Assembly: GCA_000720805.1 (NCBI GenBank)
Contig: JODI01000006.1
Span: 62,001-126,000, forward strand
Reading direction: 5' to 3'
DNA length: 64,000 nucleotides
Source of the DNA: Streptomyces violaceoruber
Lineage (GTDB): Bacteria; Actinomycetota; Actinomycetes; Streptomycetales; Streptomycetaceae
The notes under the pieces were generated by a model. The model made no database searches and had not been told where the DNA came from. It saw only the letters and a list, made by a program, of their open reading frames with translations. Below, piece by piece: positions 10,821-18,925 of this stretch (its first letter is position 1; each line of letters opens with the position of its first letter). The translations under genes were made by a program, and so were the position numbers.

Positions 10821-11273
10821 GTGGACGAGAGGTCGTGGGAGAGTGTCATGCCGCAGTCGGCGTACTCGGCGCAGCCCGGATCAGGGGACGCCGATGGCTG
10901 GGCGGGGTCGGTCGGCGGCATCGGGGTGCGCAAGCCCTCCGAGGTGACGGCCGTCGCCGCCCGCCAGGGTGATCGCGTGCTCGTGACCGTGAGCGGCGAA
11001 CTCGACCTCCAGACGGAGGAAGTGGTGCGGCGGGCTCTGCGTTCGGCACTCGCCGAGTCGGTCCGGGGCATAGACCTGGACCTCAGCGGGGTTGTGTTCT
11101 GCGACTGCTCCACCCTCAACGTCCTGCTCAGCGTGCGGCAGCAGGCCCTGCAGGAGGCCAAGACCGTCCTCCTGCGCGCCACCAGCCGCGTGGTCGAGCG
11201 GGTACTCGATCTCACCGACACCCGATCCCTGTTCACGGCCTCGGCTATTCATGAGCCCTGGGGTCGCTGGTGA
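10821..11273 (+). CDS. STAS-domain protein, anti-sigma factor antagonist-like
   Basis: A 150-residue protein with a roughly 35-residue flexible N-terminus and a STAS domain at about 40-140. The domain shows VLVTVSGELDLQTEE (first strand and helix) and the phosphorylation-loop region VVFCDCSTLNVLL, where the Ser of DCST is at the usual phosphoserine position of SpoIIAA/RsbV-type antagonists. Such proteins bind and neutralise anti-sigma kinases when unphosphorylated, in partner-switching networks that also use PP2C phosphatases, of which this window has three. The GTG at 10821 has GGAGGGGG upstream; an ATG at 10848 is an alternative. No anti-sigma kinase is adjacent. Confidence 0.82.
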   Translation: MDERSWESVMPQSAYSAQPGSGDADGWAGSVGGIGVRKPSEVTAVAARQGDRVLVTVSGELDLQTEEVVRRALRSALAESVRGIDLDLSGVVFCDCSTLNVLLSVRQQALQEAKTVLLRATSRVVERVLDLTDTRSLFTASAIHEPWGRW

Positions 11274-11334
11274 CGCTGCGTAAGGACAGCAAGGGAGGGT
11301 GCCCCTACCAGCCCGGCCGCAGGCTGCGCAGGAG

Positions 11335-11856
11335 CTAGTTCGGTTCGGCGGCCTCGGTATCCCGCCTGGCGGCCGCGCTCCTGTCCTCGCGTTCCTGGGC
11401 GAAGGCCGCGCTGAGTTCACCTATCACTTCGTCCATGGTGAAGGGCTCGCCGCACCCTTCGCACACGGTGCCGCTCAGGCCCACCTCGTGCCCGCATGTC
11501 TTGTGGAGGTGATGGACGGCAATACCTTCCCCGGGCTCCTTGCACCATGTCTCGCCCCATGCCCGTAGGGCGAGCAGCACCGAGGCGAAGGCCTCGCCTT
11601 TAGCGGTCAGGTGGTACTCGTAGCGGCGGGGTTTTACGCTGTAAGCCCGGCGCTCGAGCATGCCGTCGGCCTCCAGCCGCTTGAGGCGGTTGGTCAGCAT
11701 CTGCGGCGAAGCCAGGGTCTGGACCTGCAGCGAGTCGAAGCGACGGTTGCCCATCGTCAGCTCCCGCATGATCACAAGCGTCCAGCGGTCCCCGATCACC
11801 GCGCTCGAACGCGCGATGGGGCACTCCGTGCTCGTGATCTCTGACCAACCGCCCAT
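11335..11856 (-). CDS. HxlR family winged-helix transcriptional regulator
   Basis: A 173-residue protein with an HxlR domain at about residues 10-105: CPIARSSAVIGDRWTLVIMRE is the family signature with its conserved N-terminal Cys, a possible redox or ligand sensor. The C-terminal extension (about 110-173) has a CGH...CEGCG cluster that may form a zinc site. MGGWSEIT at 11856 is chosen as start because a strong GAGGAGG lies 7 bases before it; upstream ATGs at 11889 and 11892 lack an RBS. It is divergent from the isochorismatase-like gene, and the inverted repeat between them suggests that it controls that gene and itself. Confidence 0.85.
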   Translation of the reverse strand: MGGWSEITSTECPIARSSAVIGDRWTLVIMRELTMGNRRFDSLQVQTLASPQMLTNRLKRLEADGMLERRAYSVKPRRYEYHLTAKGEAFASVLLALRAWGETWCKEPGEGIAVHHLHKTCGHEVGLSGTVCEGCGEPFTMDEVIGELSAAFAQEREDRSAAARRDTEAAEPN

Positions 11857-11930
11857 GCCGTCCTCCTCGTGGACTCGTTCCGTCTCCATCATCGCAGAGA
11901 TCGAACGAGATGCTATGAAAAAAAGAGTTG

Positions 11931-11953
11931 GTAACTATGATTTCTTGAGTTAC
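11931..11953 (+). promoter_or_regulatory. Inverted repeat GTAACT-N11-AGTTAC, candidate HxlR operator
   Basis: GTAACT at 11931-11936 and AGTTAC at 11948-11953 are exact inverted halves within a locally AT-rich stretch (11912-11948) between the HxlR gene and the isochorismatase-like gene. HxlR-type regulators commonly bind GTAACT-like half-sites in divergent promoters, so this is a good candidate operator. Confidence 0.6.
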
Positions 11954-12024
11954 GGTGGGGATGAGCCGAGCGAGCGTCCGCGGCACAAGACGCGGACTCC
12001 TCGGCGCTTCCGAAGGGACGACTC

Positions 12025-12657
12025 ATGACCGATACGCAGTACGACCCGGCGCACACGGGGCTGCTCCTGATGGACCCGTACAACGACTTCCTCTCCGAAG
12101 GGGGCAAGGTGTGGCCCATGGTCGAAGAGGTCGCCAAGGAGGTCGGCCTGCTCGACAACCTGCGCGCGGTGACGGCCGCCGCGCGTGCGGCCGGCATCCA
12201 GGTCTTCGTCGTCCCGCACCGTCGCTGGCGCGAGGGCAACTACGCGAACTGGAACTACCTCAACCGGGACCAGGCCGCCAGCAAGCAGAACCGGGTGTTC
12301 GAAGACGGAGCCTGGGGCGGCGACTGGCACCCGGACTTCGTTCCCCAGGCGAACGATGTCGTGGTCCACGAGCACTGGGCGCAGAGCGGGTTCGCCAACA
12401 CCGATCTCGACCTCCAGCTCAAGAAGCACGGCATCACCCACGTGGTGACCGTCGGCATGCTGGCCAACACCTGCATCGAGTCGACCAGCCGCTACGCCAT
12501 GGAGCTGGGCTACCACGTGACCCTGGTACGCGGAGCGACCGCCGCGTTCACCCGGGAAATGCTGCACGCGGCCCACGAGCTGAACGGTCCGTCGTACGCC
12601 CACGCCATCCTGAACGCCGACGAGATCGTCACCGCCTTCAAGGGCGCACACGTCTGA
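12025..12657 (+). CDS. Isochorismatase-like cysteine hydrolase
   Basis: A 210-residue cytoplasmic hydrolase of the isochorismatase superfamily. Asp17 (LLMDPYNDF), a Lys/Trp-rich region near residue 85-110, and the nucleophile Cys150 (LANTCIESTSR) form the expected Asp-Lys-Cys catalytic set. The family cleaves amides or vinyl ethers (isochorismate, nicotinamide, carbamoyl compounds); the substrate cannot be deduced. The long insertion with WREGNYANWNYLNRDQAASK suits a subgroup often regulated by HxlR proteins in Streptomyces. GAAGGGACGACTC upstream gives a usable RBS. It starts a plus-strand run of catabolic genes. Confidence 0.88.
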   Translation: MTDTQYDPAHTGLLLMDPYNDFLSEGGKVWPMVEEVAKEVGLLDNLRAVTAAARAAGIQVFVVPHRRWREGNYANWNYLNRDQAASKQNRVFEDGAWGGDWHPDFVPQANDVVVHEHWAQSGFANTDLDLQLKKHGITHVVTVGMLANTCIESTSRYAMELGYHVTLVRGATAAFTREMLHAAHELNGPSYAHAILNADEIVTAFKGAHV

Positions 12658-12759
12658 CGCTCACCACAGAGCCGTCCAACGGGGGCGACGTTTCCCGATT
12701 GCAGATGCACAGGTGACTCACTGCTCATGCGGTGCGTTGCGCTGAGAAAGGATCAGATC

Positions 12760-13317
12760 TTGTCGAACGACCAGGTGTTGGACAGCGCGGTGATCAGTGA
12801 GACAGCGGAGACGGCTACCGTCGTTGCGCCGATCGAGGCGGTCGACATCGCTGACTGGGTGCTGAACCTGCCCGACGCGGAGTACCAGCGCTGCGCGCCG
12901 GGCGAACACATCGCTGCGGGCCGGACCACCACGGATGACAGGCGCCCGATGTCCATCAACGTGGAGAACATCGGCGGCACCCTCGTCATCCAGCACTACG
13001 TGGCCGAGGTGCACGAGCCGCACCACTGCCACCTGGTGTCACTGTCCGATGCGCAGACAGAACAAGGCTGGATCAAGGTCCAGGTCACCTGGGACATGCG
13101 GGTGGAGCCGAACGATGACGGAACCTGCCGTCTGACCAACACCGTGACCACCCACGCCACCCAGGGGTTCCTGGACGCTCTCGCTGAGGCCGACGTGAAC
13201 TTTGACGACGCCGCCGCGCAATACCATCCCGCGATCATCGCCCACAACCAGCGCGAGACTCCGCTCTTCGCGGCCAGCATGGCACGCAAGGCACTGGCCA
13301 AGCCGGCCGCGAGCTGA
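12760..13317 (+). CDS. Uncharacterised protein, possible SRPBCC/START fold
   Basis: About 185 residues with alternating beta-strands in the middle (SINVENIGGTLVIQHYVAEV, then HHCHLVSLSDA and WIKVQVTWDMRVEP) and an ending helix (TPLFAASMARKAL). The strand pattern resembles SRPBCC ligand-binding proteins such as polyketide cyclases or START-like domains, but no motif proves it. The frame opens at an ATG at 12727, with only a weak RBS; a TTG at 12760 has AAAGGA eight bases upstream and is preferred here. It is 102 bp after the isochorismatase-like gene and probably co-transcribed. Confidence 0.6.
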   Translation: MSNDQVLDSAVISETAETATVVAPIEAVDIADWVLNLPDAEYQRCAPGEHIAAGRTTTDDRRPMSINVENIGGTLVIQHYVAEVHEPHHCHLVSLSDAQTEQGWIKVQVTWDMRVEPNDDGTCRLTNTVTTHATQGFLDALAEADVNFDDAAAQYHPAIIAHNQRETPLFAASMARKALAKPAAS

Positions 13318-13342
13318 TCTCTCCGTCTCGGCGGCCACTACA

Positions 13343-13364
13343 GCGCCGGGACGGCGCCCGGCGC
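13343..13364 (+). terminator. Short GC-rich hairpin, possible terminator
   Basis: Arms 13343-13350 and 13357-13364 (8 bp, all G-C) surround a 6-base loop, 26 bases after the preceding stop codon. It is weaker than the other terminators in the window. Confidence 0.45.
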
Positions 13365-13417
13365 CCATGAACGGCCGACCTCCGAGGGTCACCGACTCGA
13401 TTTTTCGCGCTTCCCGG

Positions 13418-13440
13418 CTGAGTGCATTATCTCTACTCAG
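13418..13440 (+). promoter_or_regulatory. Inverted repeat CTGAGT-N11-ACTCAG before the enoyl-CoA hydratase gene
   Basis: Exact 6-base inverted halves at 13418-13423 and 13435-13440, 86 bases before the ATG at 13526, in a locally AT-rich patch. Position and symmetry suit a regulator site for the hydratase-hydrolase pair; the regulator is unknown. Confidence 0.4.
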
Positions 13441-13525
13441 GTTCACACGTTTGGTAACGAGGCTCGTGCGCACCGTGCGCAGTGCGCCTTTCCCCGGCGA
13501 CGGGGCTCAGAAGGAGTCGACAGTC

Positions 13526-14503
13526 ATGCCTCAGCAAGGCGCTGCACAGCCACGCATCAAGATCGAGGAGAGGGAGGGCGGGGTGATCATCGCCCGGCTC
13601 GCCCCTGATGAGCTGGGACTCTTCGGGCGCGACGACGCTCCGGAGTTCATCGAGCTCGTCCGGCGCGCCGACCGGGATCCAGCCATTCGCGCTGTGGTGT
13701 TCACCGGGTCGCATCCCAGCCGCTTCATCAGCCACGCGGAAATCAGCTGGCTGCAGGAGGACGGATCGGCGATTCCCCCCGTGAGTACTCGGGTCACGAG
13801 CGCAGTGGCGAAGATCGCCCATTGGGCGGCCCGGTACCGGCTCACCCGGTGGGTGGCGGGCAAAACGCCGTTGATGGGGGGCATCCAGCTCGATGACCTG
13901 CACACGACGTACCTCCGCATGGCCACCAGTTCCACGATCTTTGTAGCGGCCCTCAACGGGCCCGCGCTGGGTATCGGCGCCGAGATCTCGTGGGCCTGCG
14001 ACCTGCGGCTGATGGCCGAGGGCGACAATTTCATCGGTCATCCGGAGATCCTGATGGGCATCATTCCCGGCTCCGGTGGCACCCAGCGCATGCCTCGGCT
14101 CATCGGTTCCCACCGTGCGCTGGTGGCGATCCTGGAAGGCCGGCCGCTCCCCGCGGAGGAAGCACTCGCCGTCGGGGCCATCGACGAGATCGTGCCGGCC
14201 GGTCAGCTCATGTCCCGGGCCGTCGAACGAGCCGCTCATCTCGCGGCGCGGCCGACCGAGGCGATCGCGGCCGTCAAGCGGGCGGTGAACGTGGGCGGCT
14301 CGCTGTCGCTCGCCGACGGTCTGCACCTCGAACGCTCCGAGTTCCTCGCCTCCCTGCCGCAGCCGAAGGCGCAGGAACTCATGAAGGGCTACCTGCGCGA
14401 CACCGCGGCGAACGGTGAGCTGCCGCTGTACCAGCCCGGCGGCTATGCCGCCGCCCTCCAACGCGGAACCGCGACAGGCGACAAAGAGGAAGTGACGGCA
14501 TGA
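13526..14503 (+). CDS. Enoyl-CoA hydratase/isomerase family protein
   Basis: A 325-residue crotonase-fold protein. The CoA-binding and oxyanion region is seen in VFTGSHPSRFISHAEI (about 65-80) and AALNGPALGIGAEISWACDLR (about 138-158), followed by the typical PEILMGIIPGSGGTQRMPR segment and an isomerase-like helical C-terminus. The classical catalytic Glu pair sits around the GHPEI and GIIPGSGGT segments, but this is a divergent member and the reaction (hydration, isomerisation, decarboxylation or hydrolysis of an acyl-CoA) is not certain. GAAGGAG precedes the ATG by 8 bases. Its stop overlaps the next gene by 4 bp (ATGA), so the two are translationally coupled. Confidence 0.85.
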   Translation: MPQQGAAQPRIKIEEREGGVIIARLAPDELGLFGRDDAPEFIELVRRADRDPAIRAVVFTGSHPSRFISHAEISWLQEDGSAIPPVSTRVTSAVAKIAHWAARYRLTRWVAGKTPLMGGIQLDDLHTTYLRMATSSTIFVAALNGPALGIGAEISWACDLRLMAEGDNFIGHPEILMGIIPGSGGTQRMPRLIGSHRALVAILEGRPLPAEEALAVGAIDEIVPAGQLMSRAVERAAHLAARPTEAIAAVKRAVNVGGSLSLADGLHLERSEFLASLPQPKAQELMKGYLRDTAANGELPLYQPGGYAAALQRGTATGDKEEVTA

Positions 14504-15432
14504 CACACAAGGCGGCCACGACGTTCAGCCGGCGCACCGTGCAGTTCGCCTCGGGTGACTCCTACTGCTCGGCCTGGCTGTACCTGCCGGACACCGCCTC
14601 CGACACGCCCGTGCCGGTCGTCGTGATGGGGCACGGCCTCGGCGCCACCCGGGAGATGGGGCTGGCGCCCTACGCCGAACGATTCGCCGCCACCGGGTTG
14701 GCGGTGCTGGTATTCACGTACCGCAATCTCGGCGACAGCGGCGGCGGACCGCGCCAGGTGTTGTCCATGACCAAACAACTGGACGACTGGGACGCCGCCC
14801 TCGAGTACGCGGCCGGGCTCCCCGAAGTCGACCGGCAACGGGTCGCGGTGTGGGGCAGTTCGCTGGGCGGGGGCCACGCCATCGCCGTCGCCGCCCGGCA
14901 TCCGGAACTGTGTGCCGCGGTCGCCCAGTGTCCCTTCACCGACGGGCCGGCTTCAGCCGGCGCGCTCGGAATACGGGAGACCCTGGTCCTGGGGGGCGTC
15001 CTGGCCCGCGACTTCCTGGCAGCGGCGCGCAGGAAGGAGCCGGTCACCGTTCCGGTTGCGGCAGCGCCCGGTCAACTGGGTCTGATGACCGCACCCGACG
15101 CGCTGCCCGGAATGCTGAAGTTGGTGCCCGACGGCTACGAGTGGGTCAACCGCGCAGCGGCCCGCAGCTTGATCAACATCGTCCGGTACCGGCCCGGCCG
15201 AGCGGCCAAGGACATCGCCGCGCCGATCCTCGTCTGCATCAGCAGAACCGATTCGGTCGCCCCACCCGTGCCGACCGAACGCTACGTCCGTAAGGCACCG
15301 CGCGGCGACATCCGTCACTATGACGCCGGGCATTTCGACTTCTATTTCGGAAAGGCATTCGAGCAACTGGTCGCCGATCAGACCGAGTTCCTGGTCAGCC
15401 ACCTGAAACCCGCGCAGGTCACGAGCGGCTGA
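14500..15432 (+). CDS. Alpha/beta hydrolase (dienelactone hydrolase/DUF1100-like)
   Basis: A 310-residue cytoplasmic serine hydrolase. The oxyanion HGLGATREM, nucleophile Ser121 in GSSLGG, the acid in ISRTDSVAPP and the His of AGHFDFYFG form a complete catalytic set. The long central insertion suits the group of hydrolases that carry a helical cap. The start overlaps the enoyl-CoA hydratase stop by 4 bp, so the pair probably acts in one pathway on a CoA ester or cyclic ketone product (inference). Confidence 0.87.
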   Translation: MTHKAATTFSRRTVQFASGDSYCSAWLYLPDTASDTPVPVVVMGHGLGATREMGLAPYAERFAATGLAVLVFTYRNLGDSGGGPRQVLSMTKQLDDWDAALEYAAGLPEVDRQRVAVWGSSLGGGHAIAVAARHPELCAAVAQCPFTDGPASAGALGIRETLVLGGVLARDFLAAARRKEPVTVPVAAAPGQLGLMTAPDALPGMLKLVPDGYEWVNRAAARSLINIVRYRPGRAAKDIAAPILVCISRTDSVAPPVPTERYVRKAPRGDIRHYDAGHFDFYFGKAFEQLVADQTEFLVSHLKPAQVTSG

Positions 15433-15597
15433 GCCGACCTCACCGTCACGGACGGGTAGCCGATGTCTGAAGCTTCCCCTTGATCGTGGACACCTGGAGG
15501 CTGGGAACGTGTGAGCCCAGAGGAAGCTGTGCCAGGTGGGAGGCAAGTACAAGTTCACACATCGCGGCGTCTGTACCCACACAGAACCAGTGAGAAC

Positions 15598-16772
15598 ATG
15601 ACAAGCAACACCGACAGTGCCATCCGCCCGTTCCGCATCGACATCGCGCAGGCCGACCTTGACGATCTACGCGACCGTCTCGGCCGGGTCCGGCTGCCCG
15701 ACGCGATTCCCGGCACGGAGTGGGAGATGGGTGTCCCGGTCGGCTACCTGGCCGAGTTGGCCGAGTACTGGCGTACCACGTTCGACTGGCGCGTCTGGGA
15801 GAAGCGGCTGAACGAACTGCCGCAGTTCACCACCACGATCGACGGCCAGAACATCCACTTCCTGCACGTCCGCTCGCCGGAAGCCGACGCGACCCCGCTG
15901 GTCCTCACCCACGGCTGGCCCGGCTCGTTCCTCGAGTTCCTGGACGTCATCGGCCCCCTCTCCGACCCGCGCGCGCACGGCGCCGACCCCGCTGACGCCT
16001 TCCACCTGGTCATCCCGTCCATGCCCGGATTCGGGTTCTCCACCCCGGTCACCCAACGAGGCTGGGAACCCACACGGATAGCCGGCGCCTGGGCGCAGGT
16101 GATGGCCCGCCTCGGCTACGACCGCTACGGAGCCCAGGGCGGCGACTGGGGCTCGTTCGTCTCCCAGGCACTGGGCCACGTCGATGCCGACCACGTCATC
16201 GGCGCGCACGTCAACTTCCTCCCGTCCGATCCCGTCGGAACACCCGCGGAACTCGATCGCCTCAGCCAGGACGACAAGGCCCGATACGACCGCAACCGGA
16301 GAAGGTGGGACGACGAATTCGCCTACTTCCTCCTCCAGTCGACCCGGCCGCAGACCATGGGGTTCGCGCTGGCCGACTCTCCGGCCGGGCAACTCGCCTG
16401 GATCGCCGAGACGTTCCAGAAATGGACCCACAATCCCACCGGCCGCCCCGGGGGCGCAGTCGACCGCGACCTCATGCTCGCCGACGTCACGCTGTACTGG
16501 CTGACCAACACCGCAGCCTCATCGGCCCGCCTCTACTACGAGGTCGCCCACTCCGACGAAGCCGACTCATCGAGCTACCCTCTGCACTCGCCCACCCGGC
16601 TGGGCGTCGCGGTCTTCCTGAACGACTCCCTCCTGCCCATCCGCGCCGTCGAGGAACGCGACCACATCGTGCACTGGACCGAGTTCGACCTCGGCGGCAC
16701 TTCGCCGCCATGGAACAACCGGAACTCCTCGTCGGCGACATCCGCGCCTTCTTCCGCGAACTGTCCCACTGA
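15598..16772 (+). pseudogene. Epoxide hydrolase (EphB/microsomal type), frameshifted before the catalytic His
   Basis: Residues 1-105 are the epoxide hydrolase N-terminal domain ([20 protein letters not shown]) and the rest an alpha/beta hydrolase domain with the HGWPGS oxyanion motif and nucleophile Asp183 (GGDWGSF). Near 16698 the reading frame breaks: TEFDLGG continues as [16 protein letters not shown] in the next frame and stops at 16772. In this family the GGHFAA motif carries the catalytic His, so the in-frame product (running to 16845 with an unrelated tail) would lack it. Restoring one base (GGCGGCCACTTC) repairs the frame. Either a true inactivating deletion or a sequencing error. 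The ATG has only a weak RBS. Confidence 0.8.
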
Positions 16773-16897
16773 GTCGTCTCAACGCTGCCTCCCTTCCCCG
16801 CCGGGGGATGCGGAGGTGGCCGGGCGCGGGCATCCGGCCGGATAGTTGGCCGGTTGCCCTGCGGGTCTGTCACAAAGTCCTTTGACCTGGGTGCGTT

Positions 16898-17062
16898 CTA
16901 CCGACTGCCGGTGACTCTCCGACCGGAATTGCCGATCCGTACGGCGAGACCGGCGATCAGTAGCTCGAGTCCGCCCTCGAACTCGGCGTCCGCGTCGCTG
17001 ACCGCCAGATACGGGGCGATGGAGGTCAGGAGGGGGTCGCCCAGCGCGGTGACCTCGGCGAC
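16898..17062 (-). pseudogene. TetR/AcrR regulator, C-terminal fragment only
   Basis: About 55 residues with the C-terminal ligand-domain pattern of TetR regulators (ALGDPLLTSIAPYLAV, then FEGGLELLIAGLAVRIG) end at 16898. Upstream, at about 17063, the similarity stops exactly where plus-strand transposase sequence begins, so the DNA-binding half has been lost to the IS insertion or a deletion. Not functional as a regulator. Confidence 0.6.
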
Positions 17063-17065
17063 GCG

Positions 17066-17317
17066 TTGCCGCACGTGCTGACCGACAACGGCTCCTGCTA
17101 CCGCTCCCGTCTGTGGCGCAATGCCCTGGCCACGGCCAGGATCACGCACAAGCGCACGCGTCCTACCGGCCGCAGACGAACGGCAAGGTCGAGCGGTTCA
17201 ACCGCGACGAGTGGGCCTACCTGGCTGCACACCTACAATCACCACCGCGGACACACCGCGCTCAAAGGCCAGCCACCCGCCAGCCGCGTTCCGAACCTCT
17301 CAGGGCAATACACCTAG
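17066..17317 (+). mobile_element. IS481-family transposase remnant
   Basis: The sequence encodes the C-terminal part of an IS481 integrase-type transposase: VLTDNGSCYRSRLWRNALA (with the second catalytic Asp in TDNG), then YRPQTNGKVERFNR (catalytic Glu in KVERF), then TYNHHRGHTALKGQ and a normal end LSGQYT. These pieces lie in two different frames, with a frameshift near 17163 and a deletion near 17220, and the N-terminal half with the first Asp is absent. It is a decayed remnant that abuts the TetR fragment and the 3' end of the acyl-CoA ligase gene. Confidence 0.85.
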
Positions 17318-18876
17318 GACAGTTCGCGCTTGAGGATCTTCCCGGTGGCGGTCATGGGCAGGGCGTCGACGAACTCGACGATCCGCGGGTATTTGTAGCC
17401 GGCGAACTGCTCTTTTCCCCAGGCTGTCAGCTCGGCCTCAGTGGTACTGTCGTCGGCCTTCTTGACGACGACGGCCTTGATCTCTTCCCCGTGACTTGGG
17501 TGCGGAACTCCGATGACGGCGACCAGAGAGACTGCGGGGTGCTCCATGAGCACCTCCTCGAGCTCGCGCGGGTAGACGTTGAACCCGCCGCGAATGATCA
17601 TGTCCTTGGACCGGTCGACGACGAAGTAGAAGCCGTCCGCGTCCTTGCGAGCCAGATCTCCGGTGCGGAACCATCCTTGGTTGATGGCCTCCGAGGTGGC
17701 CTCGGGGCGCTTGTAGTAGCCCTTCATGATGTTGTAGCCCTTGATCGCGATCTCCCCGACCGCACCGGGGTCGTCCTCCACATCCGACCAGTCGTCGTTG
17801 ATGAGCTTCATCTGGACCCCGGCGATGGGCCGGCCGATCGATCCGACTCGGGGCTCCTCGCCGTACGTGGCGAATGACGCGATGGCCACCGTCTCCGAGA
17901 GCCCGTAGCCCTCGAGGATCGTCACACCGAAGCGTTTCTTGAACTCTTGGTGGATCTTCGCGGGAAGCGCGGAACCACCGGACACGGCGATGCGCAGGTT
18001 GGCGGCCAGCCGGGCGACGTCGACGCTGTCGTCGAGTGCCTCGAGCAGGCCCCAGTACATGGTCGGTACGCCGCCGAAGAACGTCACGGCATGGTCGAGC
18101 ATGAGCTTCAGCGCCTCATGGGCGGAGAACCTTGCCTGCAGGACGAGTGTGCCGCCGAACCCGACGGCGCCGTTCTGGATGACCATCTGGCCGAAGGCAT
18201 GGAAGAGCGGAAGAACGCACAGGTAGACGTCGGGTGTCGCGGGGTCCGACGCGAAGAGCTGGGCACCGGCTCGGGCGATGTCGTACACGTTCCGGTGTCT
18301 GAGGTCCGCGCCCTTGGGCTGCCCGGTGGTACCGGATGTGTAGAGGATGACCGCGGTGTCGTCGTCGGCACGCTCGACCGTCTCGAACGTCTCTGGCCGC
18401 CCGGCGACAGCGGCGGCAAAGATCTGGTCCGGGGTGACGCCGTCCACAGACGCGCCGCTGCCGATGAGGAAGAAGTGCGCGGCCCGGTCGGCGACCTGAA
18501 AGGCCGACCATGCCTCGCGCCCGATCGGGAGTTCTGGACTGCCTTCGAAGGCGAAGTACGCCGTCGCGTCCGAGTCGTTGAGGTGGTAGGCGATCTCCCG
18601 CGCCTTGAGGAGTACGTTCAACGGCACGACGACCGCGCCGGCCTTGAGGATCCCGAAGTAGATCGTCGTGAACTGCGGGATGTTCGCGCAGGACAGGGCG
18701 ACCTTCTCGCCAGGGCGGATGCCGCGCTCGGTCAGCAGGTTCGCCACCCGGTTCGACGCCGCGTCGAGTTCCGCGTAGGAGATCCGATCGCCACCGAAGA
18801 CGATCGCCGTGCGCGCCGGGTATTCCGACGCGGTGCGGGTCAGTAGACCGGACACGTTCCGGGTCGAACTCGTCAT
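17314..18876 (-). CDS. AMP-dependent acyl-CoA synthetase (long-chain fatty-acid-CoA ligase-like)
   Basis: A 520-residue adenylate-forming enzyme that activates a carboxylic acid with ATP and joins it to CoA. The P-loop TAVILYTSGTTGQPKGA (about 170-185), the A5 motif GYGLSETV, the A7 motif WFRTGDLARKD and the C-terminal lysine in PMTATGKILKREL are all intact. AGGAG lies 8 bases before the ATG at 18876; the upstream open frame is not coding-like. It is 49 bp after the SDR gene in the same direction and probably co-transcribed with it and the alpha/beta hydrolase as a three-gene catabolic operon. The substrate is unknown. Confidence 0.92.
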   Translation of the reverse strand: MTSSTRNVSGLLTRTASEYPARTAIVFGGDRISYAELDAASNRVANLLTERGIRPGEKVALSCANIPQFTTIYFGILKAGAVVVPLNVLLKAREIAYHLNDSDATAYFAFEGSPELPIGREAWSAFQVADRAAHFFLIGSGASVDGVTPDQIFAAAVAGRPETFETVERADDDTAVILYTSGTTGQPKGADLRHRNVYDIARAGAQLFASDPATPDVYLCVLPLFHAFGQMVIQNGAVGFGGTLVLQARFSAHEALKLMLDHAVTFFGGVPTMYWGLLEALDDSVDVARLAANLRIAVSGGSALPAKIHQEFKKRFGVTILEGYGLSETVAIASFATYGEEPRVGSIGRPIAGVQMKLINDDWSDVEDDPGAVGEIAIKGYNIMKGYYKRPEATSEAINQGWFRTGDLARKDADGFYFVVDRSKDMIIRGGFNVYPRELEEVLMEHPAVSLVAVIGVPHPSHGEEIKAVVVKKADDSTTEAELTAWGKEQFAGYKYPRIVEFVDALPMTATGKILKRELS

Positions 18877-18925
18877 CAATGGCTCCTGGTCTGTGCGTAG
18901 TCTCGGCACCGCGTTGTTGCTGACA

